NCBI GenBank assembly: GCA_947650365.1
Contig: OX393555.1
Coordinates: 81,163,995 to 81,227,994 of the forward strand
Source of the DNA: Chamaelirium japonicum
Lineage: Eukaryota; Streptophyta; Magnoliopsida; Liliales; Melanthiaceae
Reading direction: 5' to 3'
DNA: 64,000 nucleotides
Each line of letters opens with the position of its first letter. Position 1 is the first letter of the stretch. Both the position numbers and the translations under genes were made by a program. Positions 1 through 11,815 of this stretch are shown here, in pieces. The notes below the pieces were generated by a model that was not told the DNA's origin, made no database searches, and was given only the letters and a program-made list of their open reading frames with translations.

Positions 1-3000
1 TTTTCTCTTCTATCTTCATTTTTCTCTTCATTTTCTTGCGACTGGTCGACTGGTCTTCTCTTTTCATTTATCTCTCTGTTCTCTTCTCTCTTCTTCTCTC
101 TCTTCTGTCTTCGTTTCTTTCTCTCCGTTGTCTTATGACTGGTTGGCTAGGCTTATGTTTGTTTTGATAACGTGTTATAAGATAAGTAAAAGAGAGAGCC
201 GTCAAACGTGCCCCGCCCTAAAGGGGTCGTATATTATTTATAGGGTATACTTAATTAGGTCCTAAGCAATCTATGGGAAACACTAATCCATGGGATAAGA
301 GAGAAGAGAACAGAGAGATTTAATTATATTATTGAGAAGTAGAATAGAGCCATCAAACGTGCCCTACCCTAAAGGGGTCGTATATTATTTATAGGGTAAA
401 CTTACTTAGCGTCTAAGCAATCTATGGAAAACCCTAATTTATGGGAAAAGAGAGAAGAGAACGGAGAGATTTAATTTAATGATTAATTTATTTTAAAAAC
501 TTAGGTTGAGATGATACTATGATAATCATAATAACGTTACTATGTTGCACGTTGAGATGATACTAGAAGAGAACGGAGGGAAACACTAATCCCTAACAAT
601 TTAATAATATTGCTATGATAATCATAAAAACGTTGAGATGATACTATTAAGAAGTAGAGTTTTGGTGCACGTTTGACGGTTCTCCCTTTCTTCCATCTCA
701 TAATACGTTATCAGTACGAACATGTCCAGCCCAACCGACCAGTCACAAGAAAACAGATAAACAAAGGAAGACAGAAGAGAGAGAATTAGAGAGAAGAGAA
801 CGGAGAGATAAATGAAGAGAGAAGAGAGAAGAAATCCTGCTCTAGTCCATTGGCCACGGGTATGGGTGTGAAGTAAGAAGGAATTTAAATTCCAAAACTC
901 TACTTATCAATAATATAATTAAATTTATCCATTCTCTTCTCTCTTCCCCCATAGATTAAAGTTTCCCATAGATTGCGTAGGCTCTAAGTTAGCCTACCCT
1001 ATAAATAATATACGACCCCTTTAGGGAAGGGCATATTTGACGGCTCTTTTTTTCTCCCATCTCATAACACGTTATCAGCACGAACATATCGAGCCCAACC
1101 GACCAGTCGAAAGAAAACGAAGAGAGAAACAAAGACAGAAGAGATAGAAGAAGAGAGAAGGGAACGGAGAGATAAACGAAGAGAGAAGAGAGAAGAAGTC
1201 TTGCCCAGTCCATTGGCTACGGGTATAGGTGTGAAGTAAGAAGGAATCTACATTCTAAAACTCTACATCTGTCTTTATTTCTATCTCTGTTTTCTTGCCA
1301 ATGGAATGGAGTAGGACTTCTTCTCTCTTCTCTCTTCATTTATCTCTCTGTTCTCCTCTCTCTTTTTCTCTCTCTTCGGCCTTCGTTTCTCTCTCTGTTT
1401 TCTTGTGACTGGTCGGTTGGGCTTGACATGTTCGTATTGATAACGTGTTGTGAGATGGGAGAATGGAAGACCATTAAATATGCCCCACCCTAAAGGGATC
1501 GTATAAATATTGAAAAGTGGAGTTTTCAAATTTAGATTCCTTTTTACTTCACACCTATACCCGAGGCCAATGGACTGGAGCTAGTAGGACTTTTTCTCTT
1601 TTCTCTTTTCATTTATTTCTTCGTTTTCTTCTGTCTTCTTCTCTTTCTTTTGTCTTTTTCTCTTTCTTCTGTCTTTGTTTCTCTCTTCGTTTTCTTATGA
1701 CTAGTCGGCTGGGCTCGACATGTTCATACTAATAATGTGTTGTGAGATAAGAGAAAGAGAACGAAGAGATTTAATTATATTATTGAGAAGTGGAGTTTTG
1801 GAATTTAGATTCCTTCTTACTTCATATCTATAACCATGGCGAATGGATTAGAGCATAACTTATTCTCTCTTCGTTTATCTCTCAATTCTCTTTTCTCTTC
1901 TCCCAATATATTATCAGTATGAACATGTTGAGCCTAGCCGACCAGTCACAAGAAAACAGAGAGAGAAACAAAGACAAATGTAGAGTTTTTGAATTTAGAT
2001 TTCTTCTTACTTCACACCTATACCCATGCCCAATGGATTGGAGCTGGACTTCTTCTCTCTTCTGTCTTCGTTTATCTCTTCGTTCTATTATCTCTTCTTC
2101 TCTCTCTTCTGTCTTCGTTTCTCTCTCTGTTTACTTGCAACTGATCGGCTGGTCTCGACATGTTCGTGCTGATAACGTGTTATAAGATGGTAGAAAGAGA
2201 GAACTGTCAAATGTGACTCACCCTAAAGGGGTCGTATATTATTTATCGGGTAAGCTTACTTAGGGTTTAAGCAATCTGTGGGAAACCCTAATCTATAGAA
2301 AAAAAGAGAAAATAACGGAGAGATTTAATTATGTTATTTAGAAATGGAGTTTTAGAATTTAGATTCCTTCTTACTTCTCACTTGTACCCGTGGCCAATGG
2401 ACTGGAGCAGGACTTATCTTCTCTCTTCGTTTATCTCTCTGTTCTTTTCTCTCTTCTTCTCTTCTCTATCAATGTTTCTCTCTCCGTTTTCTTGTGACTG
2501 ATCGGTTGGGTTCGATATGTTCATGCTAATAATGTGTTGTGAGATGGGAGAAAGAGAGAGCCATCAAACATGCCCCACCCTATAGGGGTCGTATAAATTT
2601 TAAGAATTGGAGTTTTGGAATTTAGATTTCCTTTTACTTCATACATATACCCGTGGCGAATCTTCTCTCTTCTCTCTTTGTTTCTCTCTCTGTTCTCTTC
2701 TTTCTTCTTCTCTCATCTCTCAACACGTTATCAGCACGAACATGGCGAGCCCAGCCGACTAGTCACAAGAAAATAGAGAGAGAAACAAAAAGAGAAGAAA
2801 AAAGAAGAGAACGAAGAGATAAATGATGATAGAAGAGAGAAGAAGTCCTGCTCTAGTCCATTGGCCACGGGTATAGGTGTAAAGTAAGAAGGAATCTAAA
2901 TTCTTAAACTCCACTTCTTAATAATATAATTAAATCTCTCTGTTCTCTTCTCTCTTCTCCCATAGATTAGGGTTTTCCATAGATTGCTTAGTTCCTAAGT

Positions 3001-3300
3001 AAGCTTACCCTATAAATAATATACGACCCCTTTAGGGTGGGGGACATTTAACGGTTCTCACTTTCTCCCATCTCACAATATGTTATCAGCACGAATATAT
3101 CGAGCCCAGCTGACCAGTCACAAGAAAACGAAGACAAAAGAGAGAGAAGAAGAGAGAAGAGTGAAGAGAATGGATAGATAAAAGAAGAGAAAAGAAATCC
3201 TACTCGAGTCCAATGGCCACGGGTATAGGTGTGAAGTAAGAAGGAATCTAAATTCCAAAACTCCACTTCTCAATAGTATCATCTCAACGTTATTATGATT
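1..3300. repeat. Composite L/R repeat mosaic, left edge
   Basis: This stretch is a mosaic of L and R modules in both orientations. Minus-strand L pieces lie near 170-350, 350-470 and 2,170-2,320; plus-strand L pieces lie near 940-1,069 and 2,950-3,090. Each is recognised by the TATA segment CCTATAAATAATATACGACC or its complement, followed outward by a form of CGTTATCAGCACGA. Between them are R modules, pyrimidine-rich on the plus strand where reversed, with the conserved edge GGAATTTAGATTCCTTCTT. Open frames here translate R and keep recurring elsewhere in the window with scattered changes, so I do not regard them as genes. Confidence 0.85.
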
Positions 3301-3655
3301 ATCATAGTAATGTTACTATAATTTTTTTAATTAAATTAATTATTTAATTAAAACGAAGAGAGAAGAAAATTTACTATGATAATCAAAATAACGTTAAGAT
3401 GATACGATTGAGAAGTGGAGTTTTGGAATTTAAATTTTTTCTTACATCACACCTATACCCGTCGAGAATGGACTGGAGCGGGACTTCTTCTCTCTTCTCT
3501 ATCTTTTGTCTTCATTTAAATTATTTAATAATTTAAATAATTTAATAATTAAGTTTTTAGTAAAATAATTAATTTTTTTAATTATTTAATTATCTACTTA
3601 TTTAATTATTTTTTAATATAAATAATATAAAGTAAACTAATTAAATAAATATTGA
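3290..3655. repeat. A/T-only W module fragments
   Basis: Two short W fragments lie here, about 3,290-3,400 and 3,520-3,655, separated by a piece of R. They are almost entirely A and T, built from words such as TTTAATTA and AATAATTTAAAT. The entry sequence ATCATCTCAACGTTATTATG that normally links R to W is present at the left edge. No gene is seen. Confidence 0.8.
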
Positions 3656-6600
3656 GAGAGAAGAGAGAAGAAGTCCTTCTACAGTCCATTCCCCACGGGT
3701 ATATGTGTGAAGTAAGAAGGAATCTAGATTCCAAAATTAAACTTCTCAATAGTATCTTCATTTATCTCTCCATTCTCTTATCTCTCTTTTGTAGAGTTTT
3801 GGAATTTAGATTCTTTCTTACTTCACACCTATACCCATAGCCAATGGACTAGAGCAGGACTTCTCTTTTCTCTCTTCGTTTATTTCTCTATTCTCTTATC
3901 TTTTCTTCTCTCTCTTTTGTCTTCGTTTCTCTCTCCGTTTTCTTGTGAAGTGGAGTTTAACGATCGGATGAATATTTAAAGAGAAAAAGTCCTGCTCCAA
4001 TCTATTGGCTAGGGATATAGGTGTGAAGTAGGAAGGAATCTAAATTCCAAAACTCCACTTCTCAATATTTATACGACCCTTTTAGGGCAAGGCACGTTTG
4101 ACGGCTCTCTCTTTCTCCCATCTCACAACACATTATCAGCACGAACATGTCTAGCCTAGCCGACCAGTCATAAGAAAACGGAGAGTGAAACGAAGACAAA
4201 ACAGAGAGAAGAAGAGAGAAGAGAATATTGAGATAAATGAAGAGAGAAGAGAGAACAAGTCCTACTCTAGTTCATTAGCCACGGGTATAGGTATGAAGTA
4301 AGAAGGAATCTAAATTCCAAAAATCTACTTCTCCATAATATATTTAAAGCTCTCCGTTCTCTTCTCCCTTCTCCCATAGAATAGGGTTTTCAATAGATTG
4401 CTTAGGCCCTAAGTAAGTTTATCCAATAAATACTATACGACCCCTTTAGGGTGGGGCACGTTTGACTACTCTCTCTTTCTCCTATCTAACAACACATTAT
4501 CAGTACAAACATGTCGAGCCCAGCCGACGAGTCATAAAAAAATAGAGAAAGAAACAAAGATAGAAGAGAGAGAAAGATAGAGCCGTCAAACGTGCCCCAC
4601 CGTAAAGGGGTCGTATAAATATTGAGAAGTGGAGTTTTGGAATTTAGATTTAGTCTTACTTCACACCTATATCCGTGACCAATGGATTAGAGCAGAGCTT
4701 CTTTTCTTTTCATTTATCTCTCCATTCTCTTATCTCTTCTTCTCTCTATTCTAGGGAGTTTTGGAATTTAGATTCTTTTTTACTATACACCTATACACGT
4801 GTGAGAAGAGAGAAAAGAACAGAGAGATAAACGAAGAGAGAAAGAGAAGATATCCAACTCCAGTCCATTCGCCACGAGTATAGGTATGAAGTAAGAAAGA
4901 ATCTAAATTCTAAAACTCAACTACTTAATAATATAATTAAATCTCTCTGTTCTCTTCTCTCCTCTCCCATAGATTAGGGTTTCCCATAGATTGCTTAGGC
5001 CCTAAGTAAGCTTATCCTAAAAATAATATTCGACCCCTTTAGGGTGGGGCATGTTTGACGGCTCTCTCTTTCTCCCTTCTCACAACACGTTATCAACACG
5101 AACATGTCGAGCCCACCCGACCACTCACAAGAAAACAAAAAGAGAAACGAAGATAGAAGAAAGAAAAGAAGAGAGAAGAGAACGGAGAGATAAACAAAGA
5201 AAGAAGAGAGAAGTCTTGCTTTAGTTCATTGGCCATGAGTATAGGTATGAAGTAAGAAGGAATCTAAATTCCAAAACTCCACTTCTCAATATTTATACGA
5301 CCCTTTTAGGGTGGGGCATGTTTGACGGCTTTCTCTTTCTCCCATCTCCCTACATATTATTAGCACGAACATGTCGAGCCCAGCCGACCAGTCGTAAGAA
5401 AATTGAAAGAGAAATAAAGACAGAAGAGAATGAAGAAGAGAGAAGAGAACGGAGAAATAAAAGAAGAGGGAAGAAGTCCTACTCCAGTCCATTCACTACG
5501 GGTATAGGTGTGAAGTATAAAGGAATCAAAATTCTAAAACTCCACTTCTGTCTTCATTTCTATCTCTATTTTCTTGTGACTGTTCGGTTGGGCTTGATAT
5601 GTTCGTGCTGATAATGTGTTGTGAGATGGGAGAAAGGGAGAGCCATCAAATGTGGCCCACCCTAAAAGGGTCGTATATTATTTATAGGATAAGCTTACTT
5701 AAGACCTAAGCAATCTATAAGAAACCCTAATCCATGGGAGATATTCGACGGTGGATATCCATCCTTTTTACTTCACACCTATACCTGTGGCCATTGGATA
5801 GGAGCACGGAGAGATAAATAAAGAGAGAACAAGGAAGAAGTCCTACTCCAGTCCATTGGCTACGAGTAATTATGTGAAGTAAGAAGGAATCTAAATTCCA
5901 AACCTTTACTTTTGTATTCGTTTCTTTCTCCGTTTTCTTATGACTGGTCGGCTGGGCTCGACATGTTTGTGCTAATAACGTGTTGTGAGATGGGTGAAAG
6001 AGAAAGCCGTCAAACGTGGCCCACCCTAAAGGGGTCGTATAAATATTGGGATGTAAAGTTTTTGAATTTAGATTCCTTCTTACTTTACACCTATATTCAT
6101 GGCGAAAGGATTGGAGCATGACTTCTTCTCTTTTCTCTCTTCATTTATCTCTCTATTCTTTTCTTTCTTATTGTTTCTCTTCTGTTGAGTTTTGGAATTT
6201 AGATTCCTTCGTACTTCACACCTATACCCGTGTGAGAAGAGAGAAAAAGAGAGAAGAGAACGAAGAGATAAACAAAGGGAGAAGAGAGAAGAAGTCCTGC
6301 TCCAGTCAAATCGCCATGGGTATAGGTGTAAAGTAAGAAGGAATCTAAATTCAAAAACTCTATTTCTCAATATTTATATGACCCCTTTAGGGTGGGGCAC
6401 GTTTGACGACTCTCTTTTTTTCCTATCTCACTACATATTATCAGCCCGAAAATGTCGAGCCCAGCAGACCAGTCATAAAAAAACGGAGAGAAAAATGAAG
6501 ACATGAGAGAGAAGAGAACGGAGAGATAAACGAAGATAAAAGAGAGAATAAGTCCTGCTCCAGTACATTGGCGACGGGTATAGGTATAAAGTAAGAGGGA

Positions 6601-8725
6601 ATCTATATTCCAAAACTTTACTTCTTAATAATATAATGTCTTCCATCTCACAATACGTTATCAGCATGAACATGTCGAGCCCAGCCGTCCAGTCGCAAGA
6701 AAACAAAGAGAGAAACAAAAACAAAAGTGGAGTTTTGGAATTTAGATTCCTTCTTACTTCACACCTACACCCGTAGCCAATGGACTAATGCAGGACTTCT
6801 CTCTTCATTTATCTATCAGTTCTTGTCTCTCTTCTTCCCTCTACTCACAACACGACGGTGGACAGCTATACCCGTGGCGAATGTACTGGAGTAGAACTTC
6901 TTCTCTCTTCTCTCTTTATTTTTCTCTCCATTATCTTCTTTTTTCTTCACTCTCTTGTCTTTGTTTCTCTCTCAGTTTTCTTCTCTCTTCTTCTCTCTTT
7001 TCTGTGAAGTTTTGGAATTTAGCTTACTTCTGACTTCAAATCTATACCCTTGGCCAATGGATTGGAGCAGGACTTCTTCTCTCTTTATTTATCTGTACTT
7101 TCTCTTGTCTCTTCTTCTCACTCTTCTATAGAGTTTTGGAATTTAGACTCTTTCTTACTTGAACCCTATACCCATAGCCAATGGACTGGAGCAGGACTTT
7201 TTTTCTTTTCTCTCTTCGTTTATCTATCTATTTTCTTCTCTCTTCTTCTCGCTTCTATCTTCATTTTTTTCTTCATTTTTTTTTGACTGGTTGACTGGGT
7301 TCGATATATTTGTGATGATAACATGTTGTGAGATGGGAGAAAGAAAGAGTCGTTATACGTGCCCTACCCTAAAAGGGTCGTATATTATTTATAGGGTAAG
7401 CTTACTTAGGGCCTAAACAATCTATGAGAAATCTCTTCTCTCTTCTTCTCTCTCTTTTGTGGAGTTTTGGAATTTAGATTCCTTCTTACTTCACACCTAT
7501 ACCCGTGGCCAATGGACTGGAGCAGGATTTCTTTTCTTATCTCCTTTCATTTATCTCTCCGTTCTCTTCTCTCTTCTTCTCTCTTTTGTCTTCGTTTCTC
7601 TCTCCGTTTTCTTGTGACTGGTCGTCTGGGCTCGATATGTTCGTGCTGATGACGTATTATGAGATGGGAGAAAGAGAGAGCCGTCAAATGTGCCTTACCC
7701 TAAAGGGGTTGTATATTATTTATTGGGTAAGCATACTTAGAGCCTATGCAATCTATAGGAAACCCTAATCCATGGGAGAGATCCGACGGTGGATAGCCAT
7801 CCATCTTACTTCACACATATACCCGTGGGCAATGGACTAGAGCACGGAAAGATAAATAACGAGAGAAGAAAGAAGAAGTTCTGCTACAGTCCATTGGCTA
7901 CGGGTATAGGTGTGAAGTAAGAAGGAATATAAATTCCAAAACGCCACTTCTGTATTAATTTCTCTCTCCATTTTCTTATGACTTGTCGGTTGCGATCGAT
8001 ATGTTCATGTTGATAACGTGTTATGAGATAAGAGAAAGAGAGAGCCATCAAACGTGCCCCACCCTAATGGGGTCATTTAAATATTAGGAAGTGGAGTTTT
8101 GGAATTTAGATTCCTTCTTACTTCACACCTATACCCGTGGCCAATGGACTGGAGCAGGACTTCTTCTTACTTATCTCTTCGTTTATATCACCATTCTCTT
8201 CTCTCTTCTTCTTTCTCTTCTGTCTTCGTTTCTCTCTCCGTTTTCTTGTAACTAGTCTACTGGGCTCGACATGTTCGTGCTAATAACGTGTTGTGAGATG
8301 GGAGAAAGACAAAGCCGTCAAATGTGCCACACCCTAAAGGGGTTGTATATTATTCATAGGGTATGCTTACTTAGGTCCTAAGCAATATATGGGAAACCCT
8401 AATCTATGGGAGAAGTGAAAAGTGAACAGAGGGATTTAATTATATTATTGAGAAGTGGAGTAGAGCCATTAAACGTGCCCCACCCTAAAGGGGTTATATA
8501 TTATTTATAGAATAAGCTTACTTAGGGCCGAAGCAATCTATGAGAAACTCTAATCTATGGGAGAAGAGAGAAGCGAACAGAGAGATTTAATTATATTATT
8601 GAGAAGTGGAGTTTTTAAATTTAGATTCCTTCTTACTTTAAACATATACCCATCACCAATGGACTGTATCAAGACTTCTTCTCTCTTCTCTCTTCATTTA
8701 TCTCTCCGTTCTCTTCTCTCTTCTT
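3656..8725. repeat. Composite L/R repeat mosaic
   Basis: Alternating L and R modules in both orientations without a long W. Truncated plus-strand L pieces lie near 4,070, 4,380, 4,975, 5,290 and 6,380; minus-strand pieces lie near 4,590, 5,620, 6,000, 7,320, 7,650, 8,030, 8,290 and 8,460. Several are the short form in which R runs straight into ATTTATACGACC, losing the first half of L and its TATA box (4,070; 5,290; 6,380; in reverse at 4,610 and 6,030). At 5,750 and 7,795 an L broken at GCCATCC is fused directly to R. No coding gene is supported. Confidence 0.85.
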
Positions 8726-9017
8726 TTCTAATTAATTTAAATTCAATAACTATTTACTACTTAATATTTTTTAAATAATCAAAAAAAAATATATTTTTTA
8801 ATATTTAAATAATAAATAAATTATTTAAAAAGTTTTAATTATTTAATTAAATAGATTACTAAATATTTTTTTAATTATTTAATTATTTAACTATTTAATT
8901 TATTAAATAATAAATTAATTAAATAATAGGAAGTAAAGAAGTAAGATGAGGCATACCCGAATTTTTTGCTTTAAAAATAATTTATATATTTTTTAAAAAA
9001 AATTAAAACATTATAAC
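8726..9017 (+). repeat. W module end and conserved tail
   Basis: An A/T-only stretch ends in the conserved tail of the family: GGAAGTAAAGAAG, then GATGAGGCATACCCGAA, a TTTTTTGCTTTAAAAATAA stretch and an A-rich segment, abutting L at 9,018. The same tail recurs before L at 13,518, 15,781, 17,545, 30,903 and 34,037 and in reverse after 60,206 and 62,714. Because it always flanks L, it belongs to the repeat unit and is not random insertion-site sequence. Confidence 0.8.
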
Positions 9018-9185
9018 TGTTATGAGATCGTTCGATCGGATAGCTGTCCACCGTCGGATCTCTCCCATGGATTAGGGTTTCCCATAGATTTCTTTGGCCC
9101 TAAGTAAGCTTACCCTATAAATAACATATGACCCCTTTAGGGTGGGGCACGTTTGACAGTTCTCTCTTTCTCTTATTTCACAACA
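9018..9185 (+). repeat. 168-bp LTR-like module L, full length
   Basis: This copy starts TGTTATGAGATC and ends CACAACA, giving TG...CA ends in the longer inverted match typical of LTRs. Inside, in order, are GATCGGATAGCTGTCCACC, the telobox in reverse (TTAGGGTTT), the palindromic CTAAG area around an AAGCTTACC box, a CTATAAATAA TATA box, and CCCCTTTAGGGTGGGG just downstream, which can fold back. The primer-site motif follows at once. The TATA box lies in the middle, leaving a short transcribed part, as in small Copia LTRs. That this is an LTR is inferred from these ends, the promoter and the adjoining primer site. Confidence 0.65.
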
Positions 9186-9386
9186 TGTTATTAGCACGAA
9201 CATGTTGAGCCCAGCTTACTAGTCACAAGAAAACAGAGAAAGAAACAAAGACAGAAGAGAGAGAAGAAGAGAGAAGAGAATAGAGAGATAAATGAATAGA
9301 AAAGATAGAAGAAGTCCTGCTCCAGTCCTTTGGCCACGGGTATAGGTGTGAAGTAAAAAGGAATCTAAATTTCAAAACTCCACAGA
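9186..9386 (+). repeat. R module with primer-binding-site-like start
   Basis: Directly after the CACAACA end of L comes TGTTATTAGCACGAAC, a variant of the family consensus CGTTATCAGCACGA. Then comes GAGCCCAGC and a long purine-rich run of GAGA, GAAGA and AACGGAGAGATAAA type words, ending TCCTTTGGCCACGGGTATAG and a form of AATCTAAATTCCAAAACTCC. The purine strand points away from L. The module has no conserved open frame: frames shift between copies and the predicted peptides are low complexity. Confidence 0.75.
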
Positions 9387-11469
9387 AGAAAGAGAAAAGA
9401 AGAGAACGGAAAGGTAAATGAAGATAGAAGAGAGAAAAGGTCCTGCTCCAGTCTATTGCCCACGGGTATAGGTGTAAAGTAAGAAGGAATCTAAATTCTA
9501 AAACTCCATTTTTTCTTTGTTTCTCTCTATGTTTTCTTGTGACTGGTTGACTTGGCTCGACATGTTCTTGCTATTAACATGTTATAATATGGGCGAAAGA
9601 GAGAGCCGTCAAGCGTGCCCTGCTCTAAAAGGGTCGTATATTATTTATAGGGTAAGCTTACTTAGGGCCTAAGCAATCTATGGGAAACCCTAATCCATGG
9701 GAGAGATCCGACGGTGGACAGCCATCTGATCTAATAAATTATTTAGGTATAAAAAAGAACAGAACGGAGAGATAAACAAAGAGAGAAGAGGTCCTACTCC
9801 AGTCCATTAGCTATGGGTATAGGTGTGAAGTAAGAAAGAATCTAAATTCCAAAACTCCACAGAAAAGTGAGAATAAGAGAGAAGAGAACGGAGAGATAAA
9901 TAAAGAGAGAAGAGAGAAGAAGTCCTCTTTTCTCTTCTCTCTTTGTTTATCTCTTTGTTCTCTTCTCTCTTCTTCTCTCTCTTCTGTGGAGTTTTGGAAT
10001 TTAGATTCCATCTTACTTCACACCTATACCCGTGGCGAATGGAATGGAGCAAGACTTCTTCTTTCTAAATTCCAAAACTCTACTTCTCAATAGTATCATC
10101 TCAACATTATTATGATTATCATAGTAAATTCCAAAACTCCACTTCTCAATAGTATCATCTCAACAAATTATGATTATTATAATATATTTATATTTAATTA
10201 AATTAATTATTTATTTAATTATTAAATTAATTAATTTAGATTTCTTCTTACTTCACACGTTATTCCACAACTCCACTTCTTCTCTCTTCTCCATTCTCTT
10301 CTCTCTTCTTCTCCCTCATCTCTCTTTATTTAATTATAAAACATTACAACTGTTATAATTTCATTCGATCGGATGGCTGTCCACCGTCGGATCTCTCCTA
10401 TGGATTAGGGTTTTCTACAGATTGCTTAGGCCCTAAGTAAGCTTACCCTATAAATAATATATGACCCTTTTAGGGTGGGGCATATTTGACGTTGAGATGA
10501 TAGAAAAAAGAGAAGAAGAGAGAAGAGAACGGAGAGATAAACGAAGAGAAAAGAGAGAAATAGTCCTGCTCCTATCCATTGGCCACATGTATAGGTGTGA
10601 AATAAGAAGGAATCTAAATTCCAAAACTCCAATAGTATCATCTCAACGTTATTATGATTATCATAGTAATTTTACTATAATTTTTTTAATTAAATTAATA
10701 ATTTATTTAATTATTAAATAATTTAAATAATTTATTTAAGTAATTATTTATTATCTAGTTATTTAACTTGCTGTGAGATTAGAGAAAGAGAGAGCCCTCA
10801 AACGTGCCCCATCCTAAAAGAGTCGTATATTATTTATAGGGTAAGCTTACTTAGGGCCTAAGCAATCTATCAGAAACCCTCATCCATGGGAGAAGAGAGA
10901 AGAAAATAGAGAGATTTAATTATATTATTAAGAAGTAGAGTTTTGGAATTTAGTTTCCTTCTTACTTCACACGTTATCAATATGAACATGTCGAGCCCAG
11001 CCGACCAGTCATAAGAAAACGGAGAGAGAAATAAAGACAAAAGAGAGAAGAAGAAAGAAGAGAATAGAGAGATAAATAAAGAGAGAAGAAGAAGTCTTGC
11101 TCAAGTCCATTGGCCACGGGTATAGATATAAAGTACGAAGGAATCTAAATTCCAGAACTCTACTTCTCAATATTTATACGACCTCTTTAGGGTGGAGCAT
11201 ATATGACGGGTCTTTCTTTCTCCCATCTCACAATACATTATCAGTATGAACATATCGAGCCCAACCGACCAGTCACAAGAATATAGAGAGAGAAACGAAG
11301 ACAGAAGAGAAAGAAGAAGAGCGAAGAGAAAGGAGAGATAAATAAAGAGAGAAGAGAGAAGAAGTCCTACTCCATTTCATTGGCCACAGGTATAGGTTTG
11401 AAGTAAGAAGGAATCTAAATTCCAAAACTCCACAGAAGAGAGAGAAGAAGAGAGAAAAGAACGGAGATA
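9387..11469. repeat. Composite repeat mosaic with short W pieces
   Basis: R modules repeat in tandem through the CTCCACAGAAGAGAG junction (9,380; 9,860). A minus-strand L lies at about 9,575-9,740, a plus-strand L at about 10,345-10,490 that breaks off into CGTTGAGATGAT, a minus-strand L at 10,770-10,890 and a short plus-strand L at 11,165-11,235. Small W pieces occupy 10,170-10,235 and 10,670-10,770. At 9,905-9,975 purine and pyrimidine arms of R meet head to head as an inverted repeat. No gene is seen. Confidence 0.8.
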
Positions 11470-11815
11470 TAATTTATATTATTTAAATTATTTAATTATT
11501 AAATAAATAATTAATTTAATTAAAAAATTTATAGTAAATGGTATAATTAAATAACTAATTTATTTCAATTAATATTTCATAATTTAATAAAATAATTTTT
11601 TAATTATTTAATTATATAATAATTTATTTAACTTATTATTTATTTAACTATGAAATCATTTAATAATTAAATTATTTATTTATTTAATTAAATAATCTAT
11701 TTAATATATTTTTTTACTAAATAAGTTTTTAAATAATTAACTAATTATTTATTTATTTTAAAAAAAATTAATTAAAGAAATAACTAATAAATAAAGCGAG
11801 AAAATTATTTATATG
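11470..11815. repeat. W module
   Basis: A nearly G/C-free stretch that replaces the end of an R module at ATATAATTTATA. It contains repeated TTATTTAATTA words on both strands, so it is rich in short dyads. Nothing coding or RNA-like is seen. It is followed by a minus-strand L fragment from about 11,815 to 11,885. Confidence 0.8.

Noticed and set aside
5727..6119. Basic Lys/Glu/Arg-rich open frames such as the 130-codon minus-strand frame
   Set aside because: They are translations of GA-rich R and parts of L, with frames ending at random stops in neighbouring copies. There is no domain, no conserved start and no support as a gene.
7159..7416. Recurrent 60-130-codon open frames rich in Ser, Leu and Phe (types MANGLEQDFFSLLSSFIS and MDWSRTSSLFSLRLSLRS), which look like small membrane proteins
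   Set aside because: They translate the pyrimidine strand of R in different phases at dozens of places and on both strands. Length and frame are not conserved, and they simply follow the CT-rich composition.
8340..8560. Regularly spaced direct repeats as a possible CRISPR array
   Set aside because: The repeats are long, imperfect, in both orientations and of irregular spacing, in plant nuclear DNA with retrotransposons. No CRISPR structure is present.
9075..9090. TTAGGGTTT and CCCTAAA motifs as interstitial telomere repeats
   Set aside because: They are single motifs at fixed places in L, never in tandem runs of the heptamer, so they are teloboxes and not telomeric tracts.
9018..9185. L as a DNA-transposon MITE with 11-bp terminal inverted repeats
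   Set aside because: No target duplication is visible at the ends of L (left flank TTATAAC-like, right flank CGTTATC-like), the same flanks accompany every copy, and an internal TATA box plus a primer-site motif fit an LTR better. The MITE reading cannot be fully excluded.
9186..9199. CGTTATCAGCACGA copies as parts of tRNA genes
   Set aside because: Only about 14 bases match an anticodon arm; no D arm, T arm or acceptor stem surrounds them. They are read as primer sites.
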